NCBI RefSeq assembly: GCF_018614195.1
Contig: NZ_JAGGOT010000010.1
Location: forward strand, 62,001 to 126,000
Direction: 5' to 3'
DNA from: Streptomyces sp. ISL-43
GTDB taxonomy: Bacteria; Actinomycetota; Actinomycetes; Streptomycetales; Streptomycetaceae
Length of the DNA: 64,000 nucleotides
Made by a program: the position numbers and the translations under genes. The notes under the pieces are model-generated. The model did no database searches, had not been told where the DNA came from, and was given only the letters and a program-made list of their open reading frames with translations. Positions 26,623 through 35,771 of the stretch are shown here, piece by piece. How positions within the stretch are numbered: the first letter of the stretch is position 1; every line of letters begins with the position of its first letter.

Positions 26623-27135
26623 CTACCCCATGGCCTTGGTGCCGTCCAGGCTCTCGCGGATGATGTCCGCGTGGCCCGCGTGCCGGGCGAACTCCTCCAC
26701 CAGGTGCAGCAGCATCCAGCGCATCGAGACCTTGCCGTCCTTGGGGAACCAGGGGGCCTCGGGCAGCGGGAAGGTGTCGTCCAGGCTGGGGACGGTGGCG
26801 ATGAAGGCCTCGGTCTCCGCCACCACCTCGTCCCAGAAGGCCAGCACGGACGGGACCGTCTCGTCGCCGACCAGCCGGAAGGACTCCGTATAGGTCTCCC
26901 GGGTGCGGCTCTGCGGGTTCGGCTGCTGCCGGGCCAGGAACACCCAGTTCTGCTCGCACTCGGCGGCGTGCTTGAGCAGGCCGGAAAGGGACAGCTCGCT
27001 CGCGCTCGGGCGGCTCGCCGCCTGCTCCTCCGTGAGCCCCAGCACCGTTTCACGGAGCCCGGTGCGCTGAGCCTGGACGAAGGAGAGGAGCGTGCCGCGC
27101 TCGTCGCCGGGGACCTCGGTGGAAAGCTGAGCCAT
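26623..27135 (-). CDS. DinB/DUF664 family protein (putative thiol transferase)
   Basis: The 170-residue protein is of the DinB four-helix-bundle fold. Metal-ligand histidines appear at Leu-Lys-His-Ala-Ala-Glu-Cys-Glu, Leu-Leu-His-Leu-Val-Glu-Glu and Ala-Arg-His-Ala-Gly-His-Ala-Asp, the DUF664 pattern. Family members include mycothiol- or bacillithiol-dependent S-transferases; the substrate is not predictable. The ATG at 27135 is chosen, with GTAGGAA just before it; 11 additional upstream codons are open. It follows the PBP2 gene convergently by strand order but not in an obvious operon. Confidence 0.78.
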   Translation of the reverse strand: MAQLSTEVPGDERGTLLSFVQAQRTGLRETVLGLTEEQAASRPSASELSLSGLLKHAAECEQNWVFLARQQPNPQSRTRETYTESFRLVGDETVPSVLAFWDEVVAETEAFIATVPSLDDTFPLPEAPWFPKDGKVSMRWMLLHLVEEFARHAGHADIIRESLDGTKAMG

Positions 27136-27226
27136 GGTTCCTACCGCCTCTTCTGTGCCGTGCGCCATCTGCTGATGAGAAACACGCTACGGAGCCTTGC
27201 GGTCAGATTCTGTCCTCAATTGCCGC

Positions 27227-29314
27227 TCACTGCCCGGCAATTTCACCGTCCTGCCGCATCGGGGGCAGTGTGGTGGCGGGCTCCGGCAGGAGGGCCTTGG
27301 AGAGGTCCTGGTTGCCCTTCTCGTCCAGGCCGTACATCGCCTCGTAGATCTTGCGGACGGCCGGGCCCGAGGCTCCGGAGCCGGTGCCGCCCTGGGAGAT
27401 CGTCATCACGATCGAGTAGTCCTCGGTGTAGGAGGCGAACCACGAGGTGGTCTGCTTGCCCTGGACCTCGGCCGTACCCGTCTTCGCGTGCATCGGGATC
27501 TGCTTCTGCGGCCAGCCGCCGAAGCGCCAGGCCGCGCTGCCGGTGGTGGCCACGTCGGCCAGGGCGCCGTCGATGTTGTCGCGCAGCTTCGCGTCCATCG
27601 GGAGCTTGCCCTGCTCCTTCGGCGCGATCTCCTTGGCCGAGGTGCCGTCGGCGCTGACCACGGCCTTGCCGATGCTGGGCTGGTGGAGGGTGCCGCCGTT
27701 GGCGATGGCCGCGTAGACGGAGGCCATCTGGATCGGGGTGACGAGGGTGTCGCCCTGGCCGATGGAGTAGTTGATCGCGTCGCCCTCGCGCAGCTGGTTG
27801 CCCTGGCGGCAGTTCTCGTAGGCGATCTTCTCGGCGTAGGAGCCGTCCTTCCTGCCGTCGCGGCACCAGGCGGCCTTGTTCGCCTCGAAGAAGTCCTTCT
27901 TCCACTGCCGGTCGGGGACCCGGCCGGGGACCTCGCTGGGCAGGTCGATGCCGGTGCGCTTGCCGAGGCCGAACTCGTGGGCGGTCTTGAAGAACCAGTC
28001 GCCGGGCTGGGCCTTGGGCTTGATCCCGCCGTCCTTCTTCCACTCCTTGTCGGCGATGGCGTAGTAGACGGTGTCGCAGGAGACTTCCAGGGCCTTGCCG
28101 ATGGTGATGTCGCCGTAGCCCTGGGACTCGAAGTTGGTGAAGACCTGGCTGCCGACGGAGTAGGAGCTCGGGCAGCCGTAGCGGGCGTTGAAGGGGTAGC
28201 CGGCGTTGACCGCCGCCGTCGAGGAGACCACCTTGAAGATCGAGCCGGGGGCCGCCTGGCCCTGGATGGCGCGGTTGAGCAGCGGGTAGTTCGACTCCTT
28301 GTCCGTGAGGGAGGCGTAGTCCTTCGCGGAGATACCGCCGACCCACGCGTTCGGGTCGTACGTCGGGTTGGATGCCATGGCGACGACGCGGCCGGTCTTG
28401 GCCTCCATGACCACGACGGCGCCGGAGTCTGCCTCGTAGTTGCGGCGCGTGTTCTTGTCGTACCCCTTGCGGGCTTCGATCATCGCGTTGTTCAGCTCGC
28501 GCTCGGCCACCGCCTGCACCCGCGAGTCGATGGAGGTGACGATGTTCGCGCCGGGCTGCGACTTGTCGCTCACGCCCGCGCCGATGACCCGGCCGAGGTT
28601 GTCCACCTCGTAGCGGGTGATGCCCGCCTTGCCGCGCAGTTCCTTGTCGTAGGTGCGCTCCAGGCCGCTGCGGCCCACCTGGTCGGAGCGCAGGTACGGG
28701 GAGTCGGAGTTCTTCGCCTTGGTGATCTCGTCGTCGGTCACCGGGGAGAGGTAGCCGAGCACCTGGGAGGTGTTGGCGCCGTCGGGGCCGGCGTAGCGGC
28801 GCAGGGCGGTCGGCTCGGCGGTGATGCCGGGGAACCGCTCGGCGTGCTCCCGTATCTCCAGGACCTGGTCGGTCGTCGCCTCGTCGGTGATGGGGATCGG
28901 CTGGTACGGGGAGCCGTTCCAGCAGGGCTTGGGGGTCTTGGCGTCGCACAGCCGGACGCCGTCGATCACGTCCTGGGGGACGAGGCCCAGGACACCGGCG
29001 AGCTCGGTCAGGGCCTGCTTGCCGCGGTCCTTCATCTTGGAGAGCTCGGTGCGGCTGGCGGAGACCACCATGCGGGTCTCGTTGTCGGCGAGCGGGATCC
29101 CGCGGGAGTCGAGGATCGCGCCGCGCACGGCGGGCTGGACGACCTGCTGGGTGTGGTTGTTCTTCGCCTCGTCCGTGTACTCCTGGCCATTGCGTATCTG
29201 CAGGTACCAGAGGCGGCCGCCGAGGGTCAGCAGCAGTGAGAACACCACGATCTGGATCATGATGAGCCGGTTCTGGACCCGGGGTGTGCGCCCGGTCTCC
29301 GGTATGTTGCTCAA
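27227..29314 (-). CDS. mrdA: penicillin-binding protein 2, class B transpeptidase
   Basis: The 695-residue protein is a peptidoglycan D,D-transpeptidase of the elongation type. It has a single N-terminal membrane anchor (about residues 12-35), a class B dimerisation domain, and a transpeptidase domain with Ser358 in Pro-Gly-Ser-Ile-Phe-Lys (SxxK), Ser-Cys-Asp (SxN equivalent), and Lys611-Thr-Gly. The TTG at 29314 is chosen because GGGGAG lies six bases upstream and it gives the streptomycete N-terminus Ser-Asn-Ile-Pro-Glu-Thr-Gly-Arg-Thr; the frame is open for 30 codons further. The usual mreC, mreD and rodA neighbours are absent, so this may be a paralogue. Confidence 0.88.
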   Translation of the reverse strand: MSNIPETGRTPRVQNRLIMIQIVVFSLLLTLGGRLWYLQIRNGQEYTDEAKNNHTQQVVQPAVRGAILDSRGIPLADNETRMVVSASRTELSKMKDRGKQALTELAGVLGLVPQDVIDGVRLCDAKTPKPCWNGSPYQPIPITDEATTDQVLEIREHAERFPGITAEPTALRRYAGPDGANTSQVLGYLSPVTDDEITKAKNSDSPYLRSDQVGRSGLERTYDKELRGKAGITRYEVDNLGRVIGAGVSDKSQPGANIVTSIDSRVQAVAERELNNAMIEARKGYDKNTRRNYEADSGAVVVMEAKTGRVVAMASNPTYDPNAWVGGISAKDYASLTDKESNYPLLNRAIQGQAAPGSIFKVVSSTAAVNAGYPFNARYGCPSSYSVGSQVFTNFESQGYGDITIGKALEVSCDTVYYAIADKEWKKDGGIKPKAQPGDWFFKTAHEFGLGKRTGIDLPSEVPGRVPDRQWKKDFFEANKAAWCRDGRKDGSYAEKIAYENCRQGNQLREGDAINYSIGQGDTLVTPIQMASVYAAIANGGTLHQPSIGKAVVSADGTSAKEIAPKEQGKLPMDAKLRDNIDGALADVATTGSAAWRFGGWPQKQIPMHAKTGTAEVQGKQTTSWFASYTEDYSIVMTISQGGTGSGASGPAVRKIYEAMYGLDEKGNQDLSKALLPEPATTLPPMRQDGEIAGQ

Positions 29315-29535
29315 CTCGGCTCTCCCCGGGACTGGTCCTCGCCTGACCCGCCCGAGTCTAAGCGGCCTCGAGGAAGCGGAGCACGTCCCCGCGCCGCCCG
29401 GCACGGCACCTCGCCGCGTCGTCTCGACAACCGACTACGTCCAGTACAACGGCCCTGGTCCGCCTTGCGGTGCACCGCACCGGACAACGCGGAAACGCCC
29501 CCGATTCCCCGAGACCGCTTCGATCCCCTCCCGGT

Positions 29536-30993
29536 CTAGAACGGGAACTGCGTCCGGCCGTGCTGGACCGAGATCCATTTCTGCGTGGTGAAGGCCTCGA
29601 CCGTGGCCTCGCCGTTCAGCCGGCCCATGCCGGAGGCCTTCTCCCCGCCGAACGCGGCCAGCGGCTCGTCGCCGATGGTGGAGTCGTTGACGTGGATCAT
29701 CCCGGTCTCGATGCGCCGGGCGAAGCGGACCCCGCGCTCGACGTCGCGCGTGTGGACGGCGCCGCTGAGGCCGTACGGGGTCGCGTTGGTGAGGCGGACC
29801 GCCTCGTCCTCGCCGTCGAAGACGACCAGCAGCGCGACGGGGCCGAAGATCTCCTGGCCCAGCAGCGGCGAGTCCTCGGGGAGTCCGGCCAGCACGGTCG
29901 GCTCGACCAGGTTGCCGCGCGTAGAACCCCGTACGAGAGCGCGGGCCCCGGAGGCGACCGCGCGGTCGACGAGCGCGGTGAGGGCATCGGCCTGGAAGGA
30001 GTTGATCAGGGGGCCGATGTGGGTGTCGGCGTCGTGCGGGTCGCCGGTCTTCAGGCCGCGCACGCGGGTGGTGAACTTCTCGGTGAACTCCTCGGCGACC
30101 GAGGCGTCGACCAGGATGCGGTTGGCGGCCATGCAGACCTGGCCCTGGTAGACGAAGCGGCTGAAGACGGCCGCGTCCACCGCGTAGTCGAGGTCGGCGT
30201 CGTCGAGGACGACGAGCGCGCTGTTGCCGCTGAGCTCCAGGACGGTCCGCTTGAAGTGGCGGGCGGCGACCGCGCCGACGTGCCGGCCGACCCGGTCGGA
30301 GCCGGCGAAGGAGATGACCTTGGGGACGGGGTGGGTCAGGAGCGCGTCGCCTATCTCGGCGATGTCCGTGACCAGGATGTTGAGCAGGCCGGCCGGGAGC
30401 CCGGCCTCCTCGAAGATCTTGGCGATGACTCCGCCGCCGATGACGGGCGCGTTCTGGTTCGGCTTGACGACCACGGCGTTGCCCAGGGCCAGGGCCGGGG
30501 CGACCGACTTCAAGGTGACCAGGAAGGGGAAGTTGAAGGGGCTGATCACGGCGACGACCCCGACGGGCAGGCGCTGGACCCGGTTCTCCTTGCCCTCGAC
30601 CGGCGAGGGCAGGATGCGGCCCTCGGGACGGACGGCCAGCTGCATGGACTCGCGGATGAACTCCTTGGCGAGGTGGACCTCGTACTCGGCCTTGGGACGG
30701 GTCCCGCCGAGCTCGTCGATCATCGCCTCGACGATCTCCTTCTCGCGCTCCTCGGTGATCCGCAGGGCGCGTTCCAGGACGGCTCGTCTGGTGTAGGGGC
30801 TGGTGGCGGCCCATTCCTTCTGTGCCCGCTCGGCCGCCCGGTACGCCTGGTCCACCTGCTCGACGGTGGCCACCGTGATGGCCGCGAGCTTCTCCCCGTT
30901 GTACGGGTTGACGTCGATGATGTCCCACGAACCGGTGCCGGCCAGCCATTCGCCGTCGATGTACTGGTGGGCCAGGTCGTCGAATATGGACAT
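29536..30993 (-). CDS. aldehyde dehydrogenase (benzaldehyde/vanillin-type)
   Basis: The 485-residue NAD(P)-dependent aldehyde dehydrogenase has the Asn of Pro-Phe-Asn-Phe-Pro, the catalytic Glu in Leu-Glu-Leu-Ser-Gly-Asn-Ser, and the catalytic Cys in Tyr-Gln-Gly-Gln-Val-Cys-Met-Ala. Cofactor loop Phe-Ala-Gly-Ser-Asp-Arg-Val-Gly is present. The overall pattern is nearest to aryl-aldehyde dehydrogenases. The ATG at 30993 follows AAGGGA; upstream codons to 31059 are open but lack a ribosome site. It stands as a single gene 221 bp upstream of the PBP2 start. Confidence 0.9.
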   Translation of the reverse strand: MSIFDDLAHQYIDGEWLAGTGSWDIIDVNPYNGEKLAAITVATVEQVDQAYRAAERAQKEWAATSPYTRRAVLERALRITEEREKEIVEAMIDELGGTRPKAEYEVHLAKEFIRESMQLAVRPEGRILPSPVEGKENRVQRLPVGVVAVISPFNFPFLVTLKSVAPALALGNAVVVKPNQNAPVIGGGVIAKIFEEAGLPAGLLNILVTDIAEIGDALLTHPVPKVISFAGSDRVGRHVGAVAARHFKRTVLELSGNSALVVLDDADLDYAVDAAVFSRFVYQGQVCMAANRILVDASVAEEFTEKFTTRVRGLKTGDPHDADTHIGPLINSFQADALTALVDRAVASGARALVRGSTRGNLVEPTVLAGLPEDSPLLGQEIFGPVALLVVFDGEDEAVRLTNATPYGLSGAVHTRDVERGVRFARRIETGMIHVNDSTIGDEPLAAFGGEKASGMGRLNGEATVEAFTTQKWISVQHGRTQFPF

Positions 30994-31085
30994 GCCATCC
31001 CTTACTGCGAGCGCGCGTCCTTGCGCTGCACCGGAGACCCAACGGTCATCGTCATGCACTGATCAGACGTCATACTACGTGCGAA

Positions 31086-31946
31086 TCAAGACAGTTGAAG
31101 GAGACCGCGGAGGAGATCCCGGGTCTGGTCGGGGTCGGGGCAGTCGGCCTGGAGGCGCAGCATCGCCCGTTCGTACTGCGCCACTTCCTCGTCTTTGTCG
31201 AGGTAGAGGGCGCTGGTGAGCTGTTCCAGATAGACGACGTCCTGGAGGTCGGACTCGGGGAAGCGCAGCAGGGTGAAGGCGCCGCTCTCGCCGGAGTGTC
31301 CGCCGAAGGAGAACGGCATGACCTGGAGCTGTACGTTCGGCCGCTGCGAGACCTCGATGAGGTGCTCCAGCTGACCGCGCATCACATCGCGGTCGCCGTA
31401 CGGGCGGCGCAGCGCGGCCTCGTCGAGCACCGCGTGGAAGACGGGCGCGCTCTCGGAGACCAGGACCTTCTGGCGCTCCAGGCGCAGCGCGACGCGGCGG
31501 TCGATCTCGGCGCGTCCGGCGCCGGGCATGCCGCGGCTGACGACGGCCTGGGCGTAGGCCTCGGTCTGCAACAGGCCGTGCACGAACTGGACTTCGTAGA
31601 TGCGGATGAGGGAGGCGGCGCCTTCCAGTCCGATGTACGTCTGGAACCAGCCGGGCAGGACGTCTCCGTAGCTGTGCCACCAGCCGGCCACGTTGGCCTC
31701 GCGGACCAGCCCCAGGAGGGACTCCCGCTCCGTGCCGTCCGTGACTCCGTAGAGCGTGAGGAGGTCCTCGACGTCTCTGGCCTTGAAGCTCACCCTTCCC
31801 AACTCCAAGCGGCTGATCTTCGATTCGGATGCGCGGATCGAGTAGCCGGCTGCCTCACGGGTGATGCCGCGGGATTCTCGGAGTCGCCTGAGCTGCGAGC
31901 CCAGGAGGATGCGGCGCACCACAGAACCACTGGCTTCTGCGGTCAC
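31086..31946 (-). CDS. WhiJ-like helix-turn-helix regulator with DUF5753
   Basis: The 286-residue protein has an XRE-type helix-turn-helix (about residues 13-65, including Leu-Arg-Arg-Leu-Arg-Glu and Ser-Glu-Ser-Lys-Ile-Ser-Arg-Leu-Glu) followed by a DUF5753 ligand-like domain. This is the WhiJ/AbaA-ORFA class, found dozens of times per streptomycete genome and linked to development and antibiotic control. Genes of this class usually sit beside an anti-sigma-like ATPase and a small DUF397 protein, and both follow here. The GTG at 31946 is preferred, with AGGA upstream; the frame is open to 31994. Confidence 0.86.
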   Translation of the reverse strand: MTAEASGSVVRRILLGSQLRRLRESRGITREAAGYSIRASESKISRLELGRVSFKARDVEDLLTLYGVTDGTERESLLGLVREANVAGWWHSYGDVLPGWFQTYIGLEGAASLIRIYEVQFVHGLLQTEAYAQAVVSRGMPGAGRAEIDRRVALRLERQKVLVSESAPVFHAVLDEAALRRPYGDRDVMRGQLEHLIEVSQRPNVQLQVMPFSFGGHSGESGAFTLLRFPESDLQDVVYLEQLTSALYLDKDEEVAQYERAMLRLQADCPDPDQTRDLLRGLLQLS

Positions 31947-32169
31947 TAGTCCTGCCCTCCCCACATTTCGGATGTCGGCGCTTGACCACTGCACCGTTTG
32001 ATGGCTGCGTCGCAGAGGCCCCCGTGCCCCTCAGGGCCCGCAGTCTGCCACCAAAACGCATCGGCCCGTACTCGTTCTGTAACGGAATCCGCCCCGCCGT
32101 AAAAGAAGTCCGTAAGTATGCGTAGGAAGAAATGAGCAAGAACCGTCACGGGAGCGGACAGGTCCGGCG

Positions 32170-32194
32170 CGTGCACGTGCATCTGCCCTTGCAT
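32170..32194 (+). repeat. left arm of a 25-bp inverted repeat
   Basis: The segment CGTGCACGTGCATCTGCCC followed by TTGCAT is matched in inverted orientation at 33175-33199 with one mismatch in 25. The arm includes the palindrome GTGCAC-GTGCAC. It lies in the leader of the ATPase gene. Confidence 0.75.
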
Positions 32195-32271
32195 CCGGCT
32201 TCCGCATTCGGAAGCATGGTCCCGCGCACCTGCGTGCCCCGCAGTTCTTTCGAATCCCGGGAGTGCCTCGC

Positions 32272-32781
32272 ATGGGGACGAATGGATCGACCATGCTCGA
32301 GCCGTTACGGCAGGGGCTTCCCCCGGTCGACCCCACGGCTGTCTCCGGGTCCGCTTCGTGCGCTCTGCCCGCCCGCTACGACGCGGTGCGCGGAGCACGC
32401 ACCTTCACCCGTTCCACCCTCGCGCAGTGGGGCCTCGACGAACGCTTCGACGACGTGGCACTGGTCGTCTCCGAACTCGTCACCAACGCCCTGCGCCACG
32501 CCCTCCCGGACGATTCCGGGCCGTCGGCGGGCGAGAGCGAGCCGCCGGTGCGGCTGCACCTGATGCGGTGGAGCACCCGGCTGGTGTGCGCGGTGCGGGA
32601 CCCCAGCGAGGACCGGCCCGGCGGGAACTTCACTCCGGAGGCCGCGGAGCGCAACTGCGACCTGGAGTCGGGGCGCGGGCTCTTCCTCGTCGACTCCTAC
32701 AGCGACAGCTGGGGCTGGCACCCGCTCGCGGGACGGCTGACCGGCAAGGTCGTCTGGGCGCTGTTCACTCTCCAGGGCTGA
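32272..32781 (+). CDS. ATP-binding protein, RsbW/SpoIIAB-like anti-sigma type
   Basis: The 169-residue protein has a GHKL ATPase fold of the HATPase_c_2 kind. The N box is Val-Val-Ser-Glu-Leu-Val-Thr-Asn-Ala-Leu-Arg-His-Ala, and the G-box region follows near Glu-Ser-Gly-Arg-Gly-Leu-Phe-Leu-Val. Such proteins in streptomycetes are usually stand-alone serine-kinase-type regulators paired with WhiJ-like and DUF397 genes. The ATG at 32272 has GGGAG ten bases upstream; GTG at 32263 and ATG at 32293 are alternatives. No sigma factor is adjacent, so the target is unknown. Confidence 0.85.
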   Translation: MGTNGSTMLEPLRQGLPPVDPTAVSGSASCALPARYDAVRGARTFTRSTLAQWGLDERFDDVALVVSELVTNALRHALPDDSGPSAGESEPPVRLHLMRWSTRLVCAVRDPSEDRPGGNFTPEAAERNCDLESGRGLFLVDSYSDSWGWHPLAGRLTGKVVWALFTLQG

Positions 32782-32802
32782 ACCGCCACAAATACGGCAA
32801 CC

Positions 32803-32835
32803 GGCCGGGATCGATCATTGCGATCGGTCCCGGCC
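32803..32835. terminator. bidirectional hairpin terminator
   Basis: A 14-bp stem with one wobble pair (32803-32816 with 32822-32835) lies between the convergent ATPase and DUF397 genes. Confidence 0.65.
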
Positions 32836-32878
32836 AGTGCACGTGCATGGCTTGAATCTTGGCGGTTCCTCAGCTTTT

Positions 32879-33115
32879 TCAGCTGATCAGGTGATCGAAC
32901 TCGCCGTCCTTGACGCCCAGCAGCAGCGCTTCTATCTCGGCCGGCGTGTACACGAGCGCCGGTCCGTCCGGGAAGCGTGAGTTGCGCATGGCGACGTCGC
33001 CGCCCGGCAGTTTGGCGAACTCCACACAGGAACCTTGGGAGTTGCTGCGTCTGCTCTTCTGCCAGGTCACCCCGTCAAGCTCTGCAGCTGCCATCCCGTT
33101 GTACGCGTGGTCCAC
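32879..33115 (-). CDS. DUF397 protein
   Basis: The 78-residue protein is of the DUF397 family, recognised by Trp-Gln-Lys-Ser-Arg-Arg-Ser-Asn...Gly-Ser-Cys-Val-Glu-Phe, Val-Ala-Met-Arg-Asn-Ser and a late Pro-Ala-Leu-Val-Tyr-Thr. These small proteins work with WhiJ-like regulators, probably by direct binding. The GTG at 33115 is used; an ATG at 33094 is possible and neither has a clear ribosome site. Its promoter region is dense in GTGCA/TGCAC half-sites, one arm of which belongs to the inverted repeat around this locus. Confidence 0.85.
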   Translation of the reverse strand: MDHAYNGMAAAELDGVTWQKSRRSNSQGSCVEFAKLPGGDVAMRNSRFPDGPALVYTPAEIEALLLGVKDGEFDHLIS

Positions 33116-33174
33116 AGGAAGCCCCCGATAGTGCAGATGTCAACTGCACGGGATCATAGCTGTGTTCAAGACGG

Positions 33175-33199
33175 CATGCATGGGCAGATGCACGTGCAC
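33175..33199 (-). repeat. right arm of a 25-bp inverted repeat
   Basis: This is the inverted partner of 32170-32194 with one mismatch. It lies 60 bp upstream of the DUF397 start on the minus strand. Additional half-sites GTGCAGATGTCAACTGCAC (33131-33149) lie between it and the gene. Confidence 0.75.
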
Positions 33200-33285
33200 G
33201 AGCGGAGGGCCAGGCACCGCTAGGGACACGGCCCCCGGCCCGGCCCGGTTCAAGGCGCTGTTCAAGGCGCTGTTCAATGCTCTGT

Positions 33286-35338
33286 TCAATGCTCTGTTCG
33301 CGGCCGGGTGCGCAGCGCCTCGGAAATCTCGTCCAGCGAGTCCAGCAGCTGCTCCGCCGCCCCGCGCAGCACCCCCGGCTCCGGGGCGTCCCAGTCGGCC
33401 AGCACCGCGCGGACCTCCTCCCACTCGGGGACCCCGCGCTCCCGTACCGCCCGCGCGCCCGCCTCCGTCGCCGAGCGCAGCGCCCGGGCCAGGGCGGCGG
33501 CGCCCGGGACCGGAGCCTGGCCCCGGTCCGGGAAGTGCGCCTCCAGCAGCATCGCGTGGCGGCCCAGCGCGGCCAGGGCCCGGCCCGCCTCGTCGGCGGC
33601 CGACCGGGAGATCCCGCGGTGGCGCACCGGCTCCCCGGCTGCCCGGTCCACCGCCTCCTCCCAGGCGACCCGGGCGTCGCGGACCGCCAGCAGCGCCTCC
33701 CGCACGTCGCCGCGCCGGGCCCCGGCCGGGTCGGCGTACTGCCCGAGCACGGCCGCCGCGTACCGCCCGTCGGCGGCCACCCAGTCGGCCAGGCGGCCGC
33801 GCAGCCGCGGGGTCTCCCAGGCCGGGTAGACGGCGTAGGAGACCATCGCGAGGATGCCGCCGACCAGGGTGAGGGCAACCCGGTCGGGCACGGTCTGGTC
33901 CCAGCGGACGCCGCCCATGCCGAGCAGGAAGACGACGTAGGCGGAGACGAAGACCATCGAGACGGCGTAGCCGGTGCGCATCAGCGTGTACATCAGGCCC
34001 GCGCTGATCACGGCGAGGAGCCCGGACAGGTACATCCCCGGATGCGCGAGCTGCACCACGGCGGTCGCGACGGCCACCCCGACCAAGGTGCCGCCGAAGC
34101 GGGCGACGGCGCGGGTGTAGGTCTGCGTGAAGTCGGGCCGCATCACCATGACGGAGGCCATCGGAGCCCAATAGGCGTGGCCGAGCGGCAGCGCGTGGCC
34201 GATGAGGTAGCCCGCGCAGGCGACCGCGGTCACCCGCAGCGCGTGCCGCAGGATCGGGGATCCGGGCCGCAGTTCGGCCCGTACGGCGGCAAGCACCATC
34301 GGCGCGAGCGCCGGCAGGCTGGGCCGCAGCATCGACTCCCCGGGGTCGGCGGTGCGCCCCGAGCCGGGCTCGGCGGTATCCAGTACGTCGTCCAGCAGGG
34401 CCGCGAGCCGGTGCGCGGCCCGCAGCGGCGCGCCCCGCAACAGGTCCTCGGTGTCAGGGGCCTTCAGCACGGCGAGGGCCGGCGCGGGCAGCCGTACGGG
34501 CTCCCCGTGCCGGATCGCCAGCGCGGCGGCGTCCAGCACCGCCCCGGCCGCCGCGAGCAGTTCCCGTACCCGGTCCCGCGCCGGGCCCTCCCCGGGAGCC
34601 CCGACCGCCGGGTCCGCCAGCGAGGCCAGCACCGGCCGGATCCGCTCCGCGAGCCCGCGCGCACCGTGCAGCTCGGCGGGGCGCCGGCGGGCCTGGCGGG
34701 AGGTGACGGTCGCGGCGTCCCGCGCCCGCATCAGCGGCTGCGGGTCGAAGGAGGCGACGGGGTCGTGGCGCAGCCGGCGCGCGTAGTCGGCTTCGGCGGC
34801 GAGCGCGTCGGCCAGGGCGTCGCGCTGGGCGCCCCAGCGGCGGACGGGGAAGAGGACGATCAGCAGTGCCTGGACCACCCCGCCGGCGGCGATCATCGCG
34901 GCGTGCCCGGCGGCCTGTGGCACGGAGGTGGGCAGGGTGACGGTGACGAGCATGATCGCGACGTTGCCCGAGGCGATCATGCCGGCGGTCGGCCCGGCCG
35001 CCCACATCAGGCCCGCCGCGAAGCTCCACACGGCGAGCAGCAGCATGAAGGCCAGGGTGTGCGAGGACCCGACGAGGTAGCCGACGAAGGTGGAGACGGC
35101 CAGGGTCAGTCCGGCGGCGAGCGCCAGGACGGGGCGCGGCCGCCAGCTCTTCTGGAAGGTGGCGACGGCCGCCATGTACGCGCCGAAGGCGGAGCTGGCG
35201 GCCGCGCCGGGCCAGGCTCAGGCCGATGACGAGCGCGAGGCCGGCGGCGGCGCGGACGGCGACGAGGGGCTGGAGACGGGTCCGCTCGACCGTCAGACCG
35301 GATCGGGCGGTGTCCTTCAGCGCCCGGACCCAGCTCAT
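33286..35338 (-). pseudogene. FUSC-family membrane protein, frameshifted near the N-terminus
   Basis: The main frame (33286-35175) encodes 629 residues with two clusters of transmembrane segments and long cytosolic regions, matching fusaric-acid-resistance/aromatic-acid exporter proteins. The expected N-terminus (Met-Ser-Trp-Val-Arg-Ala-Leu-Lys-Asp-Thr-Ala-Arg-Ser-Gly-Leu) starts at 35338 in another frame and runs as far as Gly-Leu-Ser-Leu-Ala. The frames meet near 35203-35215, where about a dozen bases of the first membrane segment appear to be missing. Re-initiation at the ATG at 35175 could give a product lacking about 50 residues. Its end is followed by paired repeats of GTTCAAG/GTTCAAT type. 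Confidence 0.65.
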
Positions 35339-35472
35339 GGCACCGAGGGTAACCGGCCGTCCGCTTTCAGGTCTTCTTCAGACATCGGCTGATCCATGGC
35401 GTTTTCGCCGGACAACGCCGATCATCGGCCCGTCGGCACCGCGCCGGCATCCTTCGCGAGACGGGAGCACAC

Positions 35473-35745
35473 ATGCTCAGGAACGCCCTGGAACCTTGGC
35501 ACGTCGCCATCCTCGTACTCCTCTGCCTGATGCTCTTCGGCTCGAAGAAGCTGCCCGAGATGGCGCGGGGGCTGGGCAGGTCGGCGCGCATCCTGAAGGC
35601 GGAGGTGCGGGCGCTGCGGGAGGAGCCCGGCGGCTCCCCTTCCACGGGACGGGAGCCCGGCGGCTCCCCTTCAACGGGACGGGAGCCCGGCGGCTCCCCT
35701 TCAACGGATCGGGAGCCCGGCGGCTCCCCTTCAACGGATCGCTGA
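35473..35745 (+). CDS. TatA/E-like translocase protein with C-terminal tandem repeats
   Basis: The 90-residue protein has a TatA-type core: one transmembrane helix (about residues 9-22), the Phe-Gly hinge in Leu-Phe-Gly-Ser-Lys-Lys-Leu-Pro-Glu, and an amphipathic helix (about 27-48). TatA subunits form the pore for folded twin-arginine substrates. Instead of the usual acidic tail, residues 51-90 are four exact-length copies of Glu-Pro-Gly-Gly-Ser-Pro-Ser-Thr-(Gly/Asp)-Arg. The main tatA-tatC genes are probably elsewhere, so this is likely an extra TatA-like copy. It is divergent from the FUSC gene. Confidence 0.75.
   Translation: MLRNALEPWHVAILVLLCLMLFGSKKLPEMARGLGRSARILKAEVRALREEPGGSPSTGREPGGSPSTGREPGGSPSTDREPGGSPSTDR
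35623..35742 (+). repeat. four 30-bp in-frame tandem repeats
   Basis: Four consecutive 30-bp units, nearly identical, each encode one ten-residue repeat of the TatA-like tail. Differences are a few silent changes and a Gly-to-Asp change in the last two units. The run ends exactly at the stop codon. Confidence 0.9.
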
Positions 35746-35771
35746 GCGGGAGATCGTGGCCCCCCGCGGAC

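Noticed and set aside
35623..35742. CRISPR array
   Set aside because: The 30-bp units are contiguous without spacers and are in frame inside a coding gene.
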